Positions 46,273-54,876 of a stretch of DNA of 64,000 nt are shown in pieces. A program made the position numbers and the translations under genes. This stretch comes from Oceanobacillus manasiensis (GTDB lineage Bacteria > Bacillota > Bacilli > Bacillales > Amphibacillaceae): assembly GCF_000724085.1 (NCBI RefSeq), contig NZ_CCDL010000001.1:496001-560000 (forward strand), read 5' to 3'. The notes beneath the pieces are model-generated. The model ran no database searches. It was given only the letters and a program-made list of their open reading frames with translations, and had not been told where the DNA came from. Within the stretch, counting starts at the first letter, position 1; the number at the start of each line of letters is the position of its first letter.

Positions 46273-46314
46273 ATATCACGCCTAGGTCTATTTAGACCTA
46301 GGCGTGATATTTTG
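46273..46314 (+). terminator. Very stable terminator hairpin
   Basis: An 18-bp perfect stem (arms 46273-46290 and 46293-46310, ATATCACGCCTAGGTCTA on the left) with a 2-nt loop, followed by TTTTG, just after the secreted-protein stop. Confidence 0.85.
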
Positions 46315-46340
46315 AACCTTGATAGTTGGGAGTCTTTAAT

Positions 46341-46931
46341 ATGATAAAAAATAATTTAAATGCATTAAATATTTCGCTAATATGTTTACTTCTAATTAGT
46401 CTTTTTTTAAATTATCATCTATATAGCGAGAACCAAGAAAAGAATAGGTATTATACTGTATATTATATTGAAGACTTTTTCAACGAAATCAAAGAATCGA
46501 TATCATTATTAGATTCAATGATTGCCCGGGGAGAGACTGATTATCGTGAAATTTCTTTTCTTGTAGAAAGATTAAATTACCTGGACTATATGCTGAGAAG
46601 TGTTCCTTATTATTTCGATGGTATGGGAGGAGGAACAAATTACATTGGTTACGCTGCAGTTGTTATGAATCGTGGAGTAAGTTATGAGGGACTTCAAATA
46701 CCGCCATTTTTTGAGGAGCAGGAGATCGATCAATCAGAACTAGCTTTTTTGAAGTTATTTAAAGATCGTTTAACATCAGTGTACGTACAGTTAGAGTCGG
46801 AAGATACTAATAATCTTTCCAGTAATCTCACCAAAAATAAATTTGAAAAAATTATAATGAAAGATGTTTTTATTATAGGAGCAGAACGAGAACTGCTAGA
46901 AGAATACTTAAAATATACAAATCCTGAATAA
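46341..46931 (+). CDS. Membrane-anchored protein of unknown function (196 aa)
   Basis: One N-terminal membrane helix (LNISLICLLLISLFLNYHL) and a long extracytoplasmic helical domain (FFNEIKESISLLDSMIARGE ...). The ATG at 46341 has TGGGAG upstream; a TTG at 46326 overlaps it. It is downstream of the secreted protein but behind a strong hairpin, so it may be expressed at a lower level. No family recognised. Confidence 0.65.
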   Translation: MIKNNLNALNISLICLLLISLFLNYHLYSENQEKNRYYTVYYIEDFFNEIKESISLLDSMIARGETDYREISFLVERLNYLDYMLRSVPYYFDGMGGGTNYIGYAAVVMNRGVSYEGLQIPPFFEEQEIDQSELAFLKLFKDRLTSVYVQLESEDTNNLSSNLTKNKFEKIIMKDVFIIGAERELLEEYLKYTNPE

Positions 46932-47395
46932 AGTAAATATGAATTAGAATTTGAATCATTGGAATAAAAGAAAATTAAGTGTTGTTTGAAATTCAATCTC
47001 GCCACTGGTCTAAGGCTTATGAGGAACAACTTAAAAATTGAGCTTTCTTTTCGAGATAAAAGATGTAATTACCCTCCTTTGGTGCTCCCGCTCATCCTCT
47101 TAATTATAGACTTCTTCATAGTCCTGCTTTCCATCTGAAAGCGGGGCTTTGTTTATAAAATAGTACTTAAAAATACCTTTTCAAACTTGCTTACATGTAA
47201 AGTTCATTCCAAGCATTTTGCTGGCATGTTGCAAATTAAAAGAATGGGGCCTTACGAATAAAATTTATCGAGATATACATTTCAATTATTACGTGTCCTC
47301 TTCGTATCGATAATACGAAACCTCATAAGCGCTAAAACCGTACAATAGGAAATACTTCAGTAATAGTATCCCACCAAAGGAAGGGTGTTCTTATT
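46932..47395. other. Intergenic stretch, no gene seen
   Basis: 464 bp with no supported gene. A hairpin CCTGCTTTC / GAAAGCGGG at about 47122-47145, with GCTTTGTTT after it, is a possible terminator. The stretch marks the right edge of the accessory region that begins after rlmH. Confidence 0.45.
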
Positions 47396-47890
47396 TTGAA
47401 ACAATTCTTTATAAAACAAAAAGTGATGAGTTTTAAAGACAAATTCACGATAAAGGACCAGCAGCAGAATGATGCTTATTATGTAGAGGGAAGTTTTATG
47501 AAAATCCCAAAAACGTTCTCCATCTTAGATACAGCTGGAACAGAGGTTGCACTTATAACGAAAAAGGTGATGAGCTTCCTGCCGAAATTTTATGTTGAGG
47601 TAAACGGCCAAGAGGTATTAACGATTAATAAAGAGTTTTCTTTCTTTAAAGCACGCTATTCTATTGAGGCTGCGGGGATAGAAGTGCATGGTAACTGGTG
47701 GGATATGAACTTTGAAGTATTTCAGTATGGGGAAGCTGTAGGGAAAGTGAATAAAGAATGGTTTACATGGGGAGATAGCTACAAGGTTCAAGTACTGAAC
47801 GAAGAGATGGAGACGATCTTAATTGCACTCGTCATAGCCATTGACTGTGTGAAGGCTGACCAAGCATCATCTCCGCCAGATACGACATAA
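47396..47890 (+). CDS. LURP-one-related (YxjI/scramblase-like) family protein
   Basis: A 164-aa protein with the Tubby/scramblase-like beta-barrel layout: FFIKQKVMSFKDKFTIKDQQ, ILDTAGTEVALITKK and GNWWDMNFEVFQ. Members are small soluble proteins of unknown function. The start is a TTG at 47396 with GGAAGGGTG upstream; no in-frame ATG is closer. Confidence 0.82.
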   Translation: MKQFFIKQKVMSFKDKFTIKDQQQNDAYYVEGSFMKIPKTFSILDTAGTEVALITKKVMSFLPKFYVEVNGQEVLTINKEFSFFKARYSIEAAGIEVHGNWWDMNFEVFQYGEAVGKVNKEWFTWGDSYKVQVLNEEMETILIALVIAIDCVKADQASSPPDTT

Positions 47891-47953
47891 CTTCTGAATT
47901 AGCATTTAAGCCAGGTTCTGTATCACATCGTTACAGGCCCTGGCTTAAAAGTA

Positions 47954-49336
47954 TTATTGTTTTTTACTAAATGCCAATGTTTTATTTAACAGAAGTGGGG
48001 CGTAAAAGGCGACTGTATCGCTTAATGGAAGTAGTTCGTCGCTAATGGATAGATTCAAAACATCTTGTAAATAGCTTCTTCTCGTTTGAATTCTTTCCCA
48101 TACTTCTGGATAAGTGTTTTTAATTTCTGATTGCAATGCTTCATCTGCAATGGCAATTGGTTCTTCACATGATGCTCCTGCATAGCCTGGCACACTTGGA
48201 ATAATATCAACTTGATACATTTGGCCGCTTTTAACGACAGCTGTTGAGTCTTCTGTGAATGGAGAAGCCAGCCATTCTTCATCGCTTGTAAAGTGTCCTG
48301 GGTTTAAGGACCAGCCATAGTCCTTCTTAGGCAACACCTCTTCTATGATCGCATACATATCTTTACCTGATTGACCGATTTTGATGGATACTAACCAAGT
48401 CACATAAGCAGTAAAGTAAGGCTTTGCTAGTCGCTCAAGATAGTCTTTTTGCTCTTCAGGTAATTGCTCGGGCGCTTCCACTACATAGCCCACGCGGCTA
48501 CTTAATCCACCCTTATAGCCTACGGTTATGGAAAAGTTATCTTTATAATGGATTGCTTTATCCCTTGGGTAGATTATAGCGTTTGTAAATCTAGCACCTG
48601 CAGCAGTAATGGTCGTTACAGAATTCGGCTGTCCATCCGCCGCCAGTATGGAAGCAATTTCTTTTTCCGTTTTTCCCACCTCAAGGTTTTGTAGCGCTTG
48701 ATATAAACGAGACCCAGCTAATGATGCTCCGTATTCATAATGAGCAATTTCATTCGCATTATTAATAGTGCGAACCCCCTCAAGTGGAGAGAGAAGGGCT
48801 GGCGAAAAGTTGAACACTTTTCCTTGTGTCACATATTTTTTCAATTCATTTACAACAAAATAAGGAATGTCAAAAAGGTCGCTATTCTCATAAACAGTGC
48901 TCGTAAACATCTTCCAACCAATTAACCCAACTTTGGAGTCTTGAGAAATATCGGCTTCTTTAAAATATTGAGCTAGTTCCTTTTCATTTTTCATCGGTTG
49001 ATTAGGAAGGGAAAAGTAAGGAACATGAATGGCTTCTGCCTTCACCCGGGATTTACTCGCTAGTTTTAAATTTTCATTTCCTAACAGTAAATAGCTTTTT
49101 CCGTTGCTGTGCAAAACAAGGCAGGCCTCTTCAAAGCGGGGAATAAACCCTGTGAAATATTCGAAGTTGGCACCATGTTCACGATCTGCATAAATAATCG
49201 CTGTATCCACTTGGTGTTCTTTCATTTTTTCCAAGAAATTTGTGTGACGTTGGGCTAATGTTTCGTCTGTTAAGATAACAGATTGCATATTATGGTGAAT
49301 CTTCGGTGGCGTAATCTGAGTTAATTGTATATCCAT
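47954..49336 (-). CDS. M24 (Xaa-Pro peptidase/creatinase) family protein, metal ligands not conserved
   Basis: A 460-aa protein with the creatinase N-terminal domain (IIYADREHGANFEYFTGFIP) and a pita-bread C-terminal domain. In canonical metallo-members two Asp occur in a D-x(10)-D pattern. Here the matching stretch reads FSITVGYKGGLSSRVGYVVE, without those Asp. GHF and CEEP resemble later ligand positions. It may be a metal-free hydrolase like creatinase or have another role. AAGGAGAAATTATA precedes the ATG. It lies 14 nt after a DeoR regulator, so the two are co-transcribed. Confidence 0.8.
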   Translation of the reverse strand: MDIQLTQITPPKIHHNMQSVILTDETLAQRHTNFLEKMKEHQVDTAIIYADREHGANFEYFTGFIPRFEEACLVLHSNGKSYLLLGNENLKLASKSRVKAEAIHVPYFSLPNQPMKNEKELAQYFKEADISQDSKVGLIGWKMFTSTVYENSDLFDIPYFVVNELKKYVTQGKVFNFSPALLSPLEGVRTINNANEIAHYEYGASLAGSRLYQALQNLEVGKTEKEIASILAADGQPNSVTTITAAGARFTNAIIYPRDKAIHYKDNFSITVGYKGGLSSRVGYVVEAPEQLPEEQKDYLERLAKPYFTAYVTWLVSIKIGQSGKDMYAIIEEVLPKKDYGWSLNPGHFTSDEEWLASPFTEDSTAVVKSGQMYQVDIIPSVPGYAGASCEEPIAIADEALQSEIKNTYPEVWERIQTRRSYLQDVLNLSISDELLPLSDTVAFYAPLLLNKTLAFSKKQ

Positions 49337-49350
49337 TATAATTTCTCCTT

Positions 49351-50130
49351 CTATTCTGCAACTGAGATGATGTTGGTCACTTGACTTATTTCTTTAAAGC
49401 TCTCGTGATCCTTTGGTAAGTCGGTTATAATTACATCAAAATCCTTCACTTCCCCTGCCTTATAAAGATGGGAAATGCCAAACTTTGTCTTATCGGCAAC
49501 TAGCACTACTTGCTTGGCCTGGTTGATAATCGCCTTTTTTGTAAATGCGTCTATTTCGTCTGGTAATGTGACACCGTGTTCAAGTGTAATCCCTTCCGTA
49601 CCTACAAACACTAAATCGAACTGAAAGTCTTTTATATAATCAATTGTTTGCACTCCCAAAAAACCTTGAGATAAATCTCTGTACTCTCCCGGAACGCTAA
49701 ACAAAGAGATGTCTTTATGTTTTGATAAAGTGGAAAGGACCATTAAGGAGTTGCTATAAAAGGTGCAGTTCCTTGTTCTAAATATTTCGTGAGCCACAGC
49801 TAAAGTGGTTGTGCCGGTTTCAATAAATATGGAAGAATAGGGTTTTACAAGCCGCTTACAGTATTCCCCGATTAGTTTCTTGCCATAGGCATTAACTTCT
49901 CTTTTAATCGTCATCGGATATTCGGATAAATCCGTTTTTTTGTAAACAGCACCTCCATAAACCAACTCTAGCTCACCATTTTCGGATAATGCTTTCAAGT
50001 CTCGATTAATGGTCATTAAAGATACGTTGAGTTCCTCGGTTAAGTCTTTAGAATTAACCTCACCATTTACTTTTACTTTTTCTAAAATAAACACATGTCT
50101 TTTTGTTTGATTCAAGCTTTTCCACTCCAT
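49351..50130 (-). CDS. DeoR/GlpR family transcriptional regulator
   Basis: A 259-aa protein with an N-terminal DeoR helix-turn-helix (NGEVNSKDLTEELNVSLMTI, NRDLKALSENGELELVYGGA) and a sugar-phosphate-binding C-terminal domain (FIETGTTTLAVAHEI, DKTKFGISHL). It probably controls itself and the M24-like gene in response to a small phosphorylated metabolite. The start ATG at 50130 has only a weak ribosome site. Confidence 0.9.
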   Translation of the reverse strand: MEWKSLNQTKRHVFILEKVKVNGEVNSKDLTEELNVSLMTINRDLKALSENGELELVYGGAVYKKTDLSEYPMTIKREVNAYGKKLIGEYCKRLVKPYSSIFIETGTTTLAVAHEIFRTRNCTFYSNSLMVLSTLSKHKDISLFSVPGEYRDLSQGFLGVQTIDYIKDFQFDLVFVGTEGITLEHGVTLPDEIDAFTKKAIINQAKQVVLVADKTKFGISHLYKAGEVKDFDVIITDLPKDHESFKEISQVTNIISVAE

Positions 50131-50470
50131 AGCATAAATTTCTTTGCCTGATTAACTCATCTCTCATAACACAAGATTGTATGAAATTAGTATTGCTCTT
50201 GTTTGTCATTTTGGGAATACAATAACATTTAGTAACAAAATAATCAAAATCAAAGCAACTAAATAACATCATATAAACATATATGTTATATAATGTTAAA
50301 AATTAGGTTTTGGAGTTTGTGGAAGATAGGTGAAGTTTCACTATATATTGTGTGAGACAATCAATTTCTACGAAGTAGTAAATTCAAATTCGAGTCATTG
50401 CCATTATCATTCTTAATGGCGATACCCAGCCGTTTAAGGTGTAAACAGTACAGCTAAAAAAACTTTATAC

Positions 50471-50499
50471 TTGAATTAAAGCGTACTGTTTCTTATAAT
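50471..50499 (+). promoter_or_regulatory. Sigma-A promoter of the tetR gene
   Basis: TTGAAT, a 17-nt spacer and TATAAT, directly before operator copy 1. Confidence 0.75.
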
Positions 50500-50500
50500 G

Positions 50501-50526
50501 TAATTGATCAATAAATAACTAATAAC
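50501..50526. promoter_or_regulatory. TetR operator copy 1
   Basis: Contains ATTGATCAATAAATAACTAA. Its reverse complement matches copy 3 (51399-51427) over about 20 nt. It lies just downstream of the tetR -10 box, a repressing position. Confidence 0.7.
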
Positions 50527-50541
50527 AAGCAGGTGTTTGAT

Positions 50542-51060
50542 ATGGGTCGGCCAAGTGGGGGAAACCGTAAAGAGGAGATACTTGAAGCGGGATTAGAAGT
50601 ATTTGCAAAGAAAGGTTATTATAATACAACTACCGCACATATAGCAGAAAAAGCGGGGATATCGCAGCCATATGTCTTTCGGTTTTATAAAACAAAAGAG
50701 GAATTGTTTATTGCTGCGCTAGACCGCGCATTTGATAGAATCCTCGATACTTTTAAAAATGTAGATGCTAGTGGAGAACAACTTGTTGAGAAAATGATTG
50801 ACGCTTATGATAAACTTTCTGAACTTCATCCTAATGAAATCGCATTACAGGTTATAGGCATATCCGTTACAGAAAGCGCAATCCGAAATGCAACGCAGAA
50901 AGGACTATCTAATATTCGCAGTTACACCTTAGAACGATTTAGAGATGCGGGAATAGAAAATGTTGAAAGAGAAGTTACTACATTCTTGGCCCGAGGGATA
51001 TTGTGCAATATATCTTATTTCGTAGATCTCCCAGAGCTTATAGATACAAAAAATAAATAA
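50542..51060 (+). CDS. TetR/AcrR family transcriptional regulator
   Basis: A 172-aa protein with an N-terminal TetR HTH (KEEILEAGLEVFAKKGYYNT, HIAEKAGISQPYVFRFYKTK). The C-terminal ligand domain is of unknown specificity. The ATG at 50542 (GRPSGGNRKEE) follows CAGGTG; the GTG at 50533 overlaps that site. Three matching palindromes in this locus suggest that it represses itself, two micropeptide genes and an SDR gene. Confidence 0.92.
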   Translation: MGRPSGGNRKEEILEAGLEVFAKKGYYNTTTAHIAEKAGISQPYVFRFYKTKEELFIAALDRAFDRILDTFKNVDASGEQLVEKMIDAYDKLSELHPNEIALQVIGISVTESAIRNATQKGLSNIRSYTLERFRDAGIENVEREVTTFLARGILCNISYFVDLPELIDTKNK

Positions 51061-51092
51061 TGTAGCCTAAGCGAGTTATTTATTTTTTATTC

Positions 51093-51120
51093 TTTAGTTA
51101 TTGATGAATCAATAACTAAA
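51093..51120. promoter_or_regulatory. TetR operator copy 2
   Basis: TTTAGTTATTGAT-GA-ATCAATAACTAAA, perfect 13-bp arms, 18 nt before the first micropeptide start. Confidence 0.75.
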
Positions 51121-51138
51121 GAATAAGGAGGTGAAAAT

Positions 51139-51210
51139 ATGAAGCTAAGTAAAATAGACTTCCTTTCAATAGGCATCATTGTGGTGTGTATTATAAGTTG
51201 GTGGGATTGA
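51139..51210 (+). CDS. Hydrophobic micropeptide 1 (23 aa)
   Basis: A perfect AAGGAGGTG lies 7 nt before an ATG that opens 23 codons: MKLSKIDFLSIGIIVVCIIS then WWD and stop. It is a basic N-terminus and one membrane-length hydrophobic segment ending in Trp-Asp. It is paired with a similar peptide 38 nt downstream. Strong translation signals and duplication argue that it is real. It could be a small membrane effector or toxin; function unknown. Confidence 0.6.
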   Translation: MKLSKIDFLSIGIIVVCIISWWD

Positions 51211-51247
51211 ACCTACTAAAATCAAATATAGTCAGGGAGGTGTAATG

Positions 51248-51337
51248 ATGAATAATAAGAAGACGCGTGTTTCATATTTATCTATTGGATTGGGGATTAT
51301 TGCAGTTGTGATCGTTTTATTCACATTTTGGGACTAA
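51248..51337 (+). CDS. Hydrophobic micropeptide 2 (29 aa)
   Basis: GGGAGGTG precedes the ATG at 51248 (7 nt). The product starts MNNKKTRVSYLSIGLGIIAV and ends VVIVLFTFWD. It shares LSIG-I and the terminal WD with micropeptide 1, so the two are probably paralogues. One membrane helix. Located between TetR operator copies 2 and 3. Confidence 0.6.
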   Translation: MNNKKTRVSYLSIGLGIIAVVIVLFTFWD

Positions 51338-51398
51338 TAACAGCATGCTATGATGCGAATAATTCCGGTGGAAGGGTGAATAAGTGGTGTTTTTTTAA

Positions 51399-51427
51399 TT
51401 TAGTTATTTATTGATCAATCAATAATA
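51399..51427. promoter_or_regulatory. TetR operator copy 3
   Basis: TTTAGTTATTTATTGATCAA continuing TCAATAATA, with inner palindrome TTATTGA-TCAA-TCAATAA, 16 nt before the SDR start. It shares its sequence with copies 1 and 2. Confidence 0.7.
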
Positions 51428-51443
51428 AAAAGAGGTGTTATAT

Positions 51444-52403
51444 ATGAAAAAAGCAGTTGTATTAGGAGCGACTGGTGGAACAGGTCAAGTTATTGTCTCA
51501 GAATTATTGAACAGAGGAATAGAAGTCATGGCTTTCGGGCGTTCTCAAGAGAAATTAAATGAATTAATGCAAGAACATGATAACCACCCCAAATTAACAT
51601 ACAAACTGGGTAATATATTTGATTATAAAACCATTATAGAAGCTGCCAAAGATGTAGATGTTATTTTTCAGTGTGCGAATGTCAAGTATCAAGAAATGAA
51701 ATCAAAGCTATTATTACTTGGAGAGAGTGTAATGAAAGCAGCTGATACTTTAGAAAAAAAGATTGTTTTTGTAGATGGAATTTACGTGTATGGGCACCAA
51801 GTTGCAAAAGGGGATGAAAATCATCCACAACAGCCCCATACGAAAAAAGGTAAACTTAGAGTGGAATTCGAGCAACTGATTTTCAGTCCTAAATGGAAAA
51901 GTGCTAAAGCATTAATTGTCAGGCTACCAGATTATTATGGTCCCACGTCACAAAATTCCTATTTACAGCCTACCCTAGAAGGAATAGCTGCCAATAAAGC
52001 CTCTGTTTTTATTGGAAATCTAAAAACTCCTCGTGAGTATGTCTATTTGCCAGATGCGGCGAAGATGATTGTTAATATAGCAGAAAAAGACGATTCTTAT
52101 GGAGAGAATTGGAATATACCAGGGGCGGGATTAATTTCGGGGAAAGATATTATTAAAATAGCTCGTCACGTATCGGGGAGCCAAAAGATAATTATTCCAC
52201 TTTCTAAAAACACCATTCGTTTTATTGGGTTATTTGATGTATTTATGAGGGAAGTTGTTGAAATTATGTACCTTACGAAAGAAGGGTTTGTTTTAAGTGG
52301 TGAAAAATATGAAAAGCGAATTGGTCCCATCCCAAAAACTCCTTTTAAACAAGGCATGGAAGAGACATTACGGCTGTTGATGTATAAAGAAAATTTGGGT
52401 TAA
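51444..52403 (+). CDS. NAD(P)-dependent epimerase/SDR family protein
   Basis: A 319-aa extended or atypical SDR: the Rossmann motif VVLGATGGTGQVIVSEL at residues 5-21, FVDGIYVYGH, then RLPDYYGP and PREYVYLPDAAKM. The substrate is unknown. AGAGGTG precedes the ATG at 51444. It is probably de-repressed when the upstream TetR binds its ligand, since an operator copy covers its promoter. Confidence 0.87.
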   Translation: MKKAVVLGATGGTGQVIVSELLNRGIEVMAFGRSQEKLNELMQEHDNHPKLTYKLGNIFDYKTIIEAAKDVDVIFQCANVKYQEMKSKLLLLGESVMKAADTLEKKIVFVDGIYVYGHQVAKGDENHPQQPHTKKGKLRVEFEQLIFSPKWKSAKALIVRLPDYYGPTSQNSYLQPTLEGIAANKASVFIGNLKTPREYVYLPDAAKMIVNIAEKDDSYGENWNIPGAGLISGKDIIKIARHVSGSQKIIIPLSKNTIRFIGLFDVFMREVVEIMYLTKEGFVLSGEKYEKRIGPIPKTPFKQGMEETLRLLMYKENLG

Positions 52404-52413
52404 GGTAAAAACA

Positions 52414-52448
52414 GGGGCGGTTATCGGTAGAAGTGGTTAAACCGCCCC
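52414..52448. terminator. Hairpin terminator between convergent genes
   Basis: The stem GGGGCGGTT / AACCGCCCC after the SDR gene. The T-tail is weak. Confidence 0.6.
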
Positions 52449-52519
52449 ATGCTTTGTTATCATTTTTGGACATTAATTATGGAATTATATTAACTAATAA
52501 GATTAAAACCAAACCTTCC

Positions 52520-53614
52520 TTACTGATAATTAATAATCGCCGGGTTAGGATCAAGCTTCAAGACCTCTTCCGGACTCAATACAGGCTCGTCTTTGTTATA
52601 AAAGATTTTAAATCCTCCGTATTGGACTGCTTCGTTGCGCACGAACTTGCGATAGAGTGACATTTTGGTGGCAGAATCGCCCCACCCGTCATAGTTCAAG
52701 GCCACTTCCACATGTTCGGTTGGTTGGATGGCTTCTTTGTTCGTTAATGCTTCGTCCATAAACTGATGGACGAGAACAATTTTATCTGGTAAATTATTTT
52801 CCTCAACCATTTCCGTTAAGTAATCTACCGCTTCTTGCACTTCAGCCCCGTCTACTTGCCCAAGGTCAACACCTGGTGTTTGTCCCTCTTTTACATGAAA
52901 TTCGGTATCAATAGCTAGGTGCACATGAGGCATCTTAAGCCATTTCTCAAGTGATTTAACTTGATTGATGACGGAATCTGTTCCGAGTTGGACATCCAGC
53001 ATAAGTAACGCATCATTTTCTTCCGCGAGTTTGGCATATTCGTCAATTTTCTCTGGTGGAGTTGGATGGACGTACGTCCCTTCAGTCCCTGGGTCACGCT
53101 GGGCTACGGTAGAAATGAGTTCAATCATTGGCACTGCAGGGCGTGAAGGATCTGCATCTGAATATGCTTGTGTCTGCTCTTTTAATTTTTCCATTAGTTC
53201 ATCTGGTTCCATTTCTCCCAATATCCCCATATTGGTAGAGTTCGGATGTCCGTAATAGGCTACGAGTCTATGATCTTTTAATAGGCCTTCAGTTTGATCT
53301 TCGGCTCCTTTTACCAATGTTTCTCCAACTGGAACCATCCTAGTACGATCCCCTCCGCCAGCTTCAGCACTAGGCATTTTTTCAATCTCCTCTTCAGATA
53401 ACGTTTCTTTTAGAGCGGTGGCATCTTCTGTTGGTTCCATCGCTTTGTAGGGTTGAGGAGGGTTCTCTTCTTCCTTCTCATCAGCAGTGTCTTCTTCCTG
53501 TGCCGGTTCTTCATCACTTTTTTCACTCTCATTAGTAGTAGTGGTGTCTTCTGAACAAGCGATCAGGAAAAAAAGGAAAAGTGCTCCTGTGAATAGCAAT
53601 GCTAGTTTTTTCAT
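52520..53614 (-). CDS. Lipoprotein of unknown function
   Basis: A 364-aa lipoprotein. The signal ends LFFLIACSED (lipobox LIAC), followed by a Glu/Asp/Thr-rich spacer to about residue 60, then a globular domain with alternating strands that looks like a TIM barrel (RLVAYYGHPNSTNMGILGEM, DALLMLDVQLGTDSV, VHLAIDTEFHV, IVLVHQFMDEAL). The start is the ATG at 53614 with AAGGAAGTG upstream. The domain may be glycosidase-like. The family is not recognised. Confidence 0.78.
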   Translation of the reverse strand: MKKLALLFTGALFLFFLIACSEDTTTTNESEKSDEEPAQEEDTADEKEEENPPQPYKAMEPTEDATALKETLSEEEIEKMPSAEAGGGDRTRMVPVGETLVKGAEDQTEGLLKDHRLVAYYGHPNSTNMGILGEMEPDELMEKLKEQTQAYSDADPSRPAVPMIELISTVAQRDPGTEGTYVHPTPPEKIDEYAKLAEENDALLMLDVQLGTDSVINQVKSLEKWLKMPHVHLAIDTEFHVKEGQTPGVDLGQVDGAEVQEAVDYLTEMVEENNLPDKIVLVHQFMDEALTNKEAIQPTEHVEVALNYDGWGDSATKMSLYRKFVRNEAVQYGGFKIFYNKDEPVLSPEEVLKLDPNPAIINYQ

Positions 53615-53837
53615 GTTGTTCACTTCCTTATGTATTGATGTTCTAGATATATACCCTATATTCAATTAGGTTAACATAGAATTTTTCATAGCTAGCTAAA
53701 GTAAGCTTTAGGAGGTTTATAAAGAATTTATTTTCTTCAAAGCTATTGATGCGACATCCACTCATGAATCACGTTCGCAAAAATCCCTTTTAATTCATAT
53801 TCAGATAGGGGATATGATTAAAAAGGAGGCGTTATGA

Positions 53838-54872
53838 GTGAATAAAATAACCAAGTTAGCCGGAATGGCTACTATCGCTATTTTACTTGTTGGTTGTCAA
53901 AATCCTGAAGAAGAAACAGTACAGGATGCTGAGTCGGTTGATGAAAGTCAAAATGAAAGTGATCCAGCTGATCAGGAAGAACAAAAAACGGGAAATAATG
54001 CAGATGAAAACAGCAATAACAAGGATACAAATGAGGAATCATCAAACGAAGATGCCGATAACGATTCAGGTACTTATGGAGGAACTCAAGAGACTCCTAA
54101 TTACTTCATAGATTCACAAATCTTTAGTTCAGAAAATAAGTTTTATACAGCATACACCATTGAACGTGATCATGAGGGAGATATGCCACTCGAAGATAGA
54201 TTAGAGGAGTCTCTTACAGAAAATGATCCTTCTGAGCAGGATATTCTTAGCTCATTCACTGATATGACTGTAGAGTGGCCAAAGCTTCAAGTAAACTTTA
54301 CTGAAGAGGGAAATCAATTATCCGCTACCTCTGCACAAATGATGTTATTTTATGATTCGTTGTTTGGAATTAGTGATTTATATGGGATTGAAGAAGTTTC
54401 ATTTTTTAATCCTGATGGCGAGGAAAACATCACGGTAGCAGAAAGATTGGTTGATGAGCCTATGCAAATTGAAGACGAAAGAGGTCTTACGCGTGGGTAC
54501 TACACCGTCTACGACCAAGACCTAGAGCAAACGTTGTTCCTGCCAGGAGGGGAATTAGAGGAGCAGGTTACAAATGACAACGAAGAGCCATTATCCTTCC
54601 CGGAAACAGTTGAAGCGATGGCTACAGTGGATCGCGAAGATGCCTTTTACTCTTCGGCAATGGTAGAAGGATTGGAAGTTGTTCACGCATCCATTGAGAA
54701 TGGTGTTGCTACGGTCCAATATACGTTGGATGAAGAGATTGTAACGGAAGATGATCGAACTGTATTTGAAAATGCCATACAGCTTGCAGCCCTAGACTTC
54801 AACGCGTGGGAGGTCCGTTTAATAAATGACACGTTGCAAGAAATCATTACGTATCCATTAGTTGGGCAGTAA
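53838..54872 (+). CDS. Acidic lipoprotein of unknown function
   Basis: A 344-aa lipoprotein: signal NKITKLAGMATIAILLVGC, then about 60 residues rich in Asn, Asp, Glu and Ser, then an alpha/beta domain (from about NYFIDSQIFSSENKFYTAY). The start is a GTG at 53838 with AAGGAGGCG 10 nt upstream; an overlapping ATG is out of frame and stops at once. Its spacer resembles that of the lipoprotein at 9388. Divergent from another lipoprotein gene. Confidence 0.78.
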   Translation: MNKITKLAGMATIAILLVGCQNPEEETVQDAESVDESQNESDPADQEEQKTGNNADENSNNKDTNEESSNEDADNDSGTYGGTQETPNYFIDSQIFSSENKFYTAYTIERDHEGDMPLEDRLEESLTENDPSEQDILSSFTDMTVEWPKLQVNFTEEGNQLSATSAQMMLFYDSLFGISDLYGIEEVSFFNPDGEENITVAERLVDEPMQIEDERGLTRGYYTVYDQDLEQTLFLPGGELEEQVTNDNEEPLSFPETVEAMATVDREDAFYSSAMVEGLEVVHASIENGVATVQYTLDEEIVTEDDRTVFENAIQLAALDFNAWEVRLINDTLQEIITYPLVGQ

Positions 54873-54876
54873 ATTA

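Larger units (their letters stand above)
50131..50541. other. Divergent promoter region of the deoR and tetR genes
   Basis: 411 bp without a gene. It holds a 12-bp palindrome AACATATATGTT (50276-50287), an inverted pair AAACAGTAC (50443-50451) / GTACTGTTT (50483-50491) overlapping the tetR promoter, and TetR operator copy 1. Confidence 0.5.

Noticed and set aside
35595-47395. An SCC element in the strict sense
   Set aside because: The rlmH 3' end is suggestive, but no ccr recombinase genes were seen and no direct repeat of the attachment core was found by eye. Kept only as a hotspot.
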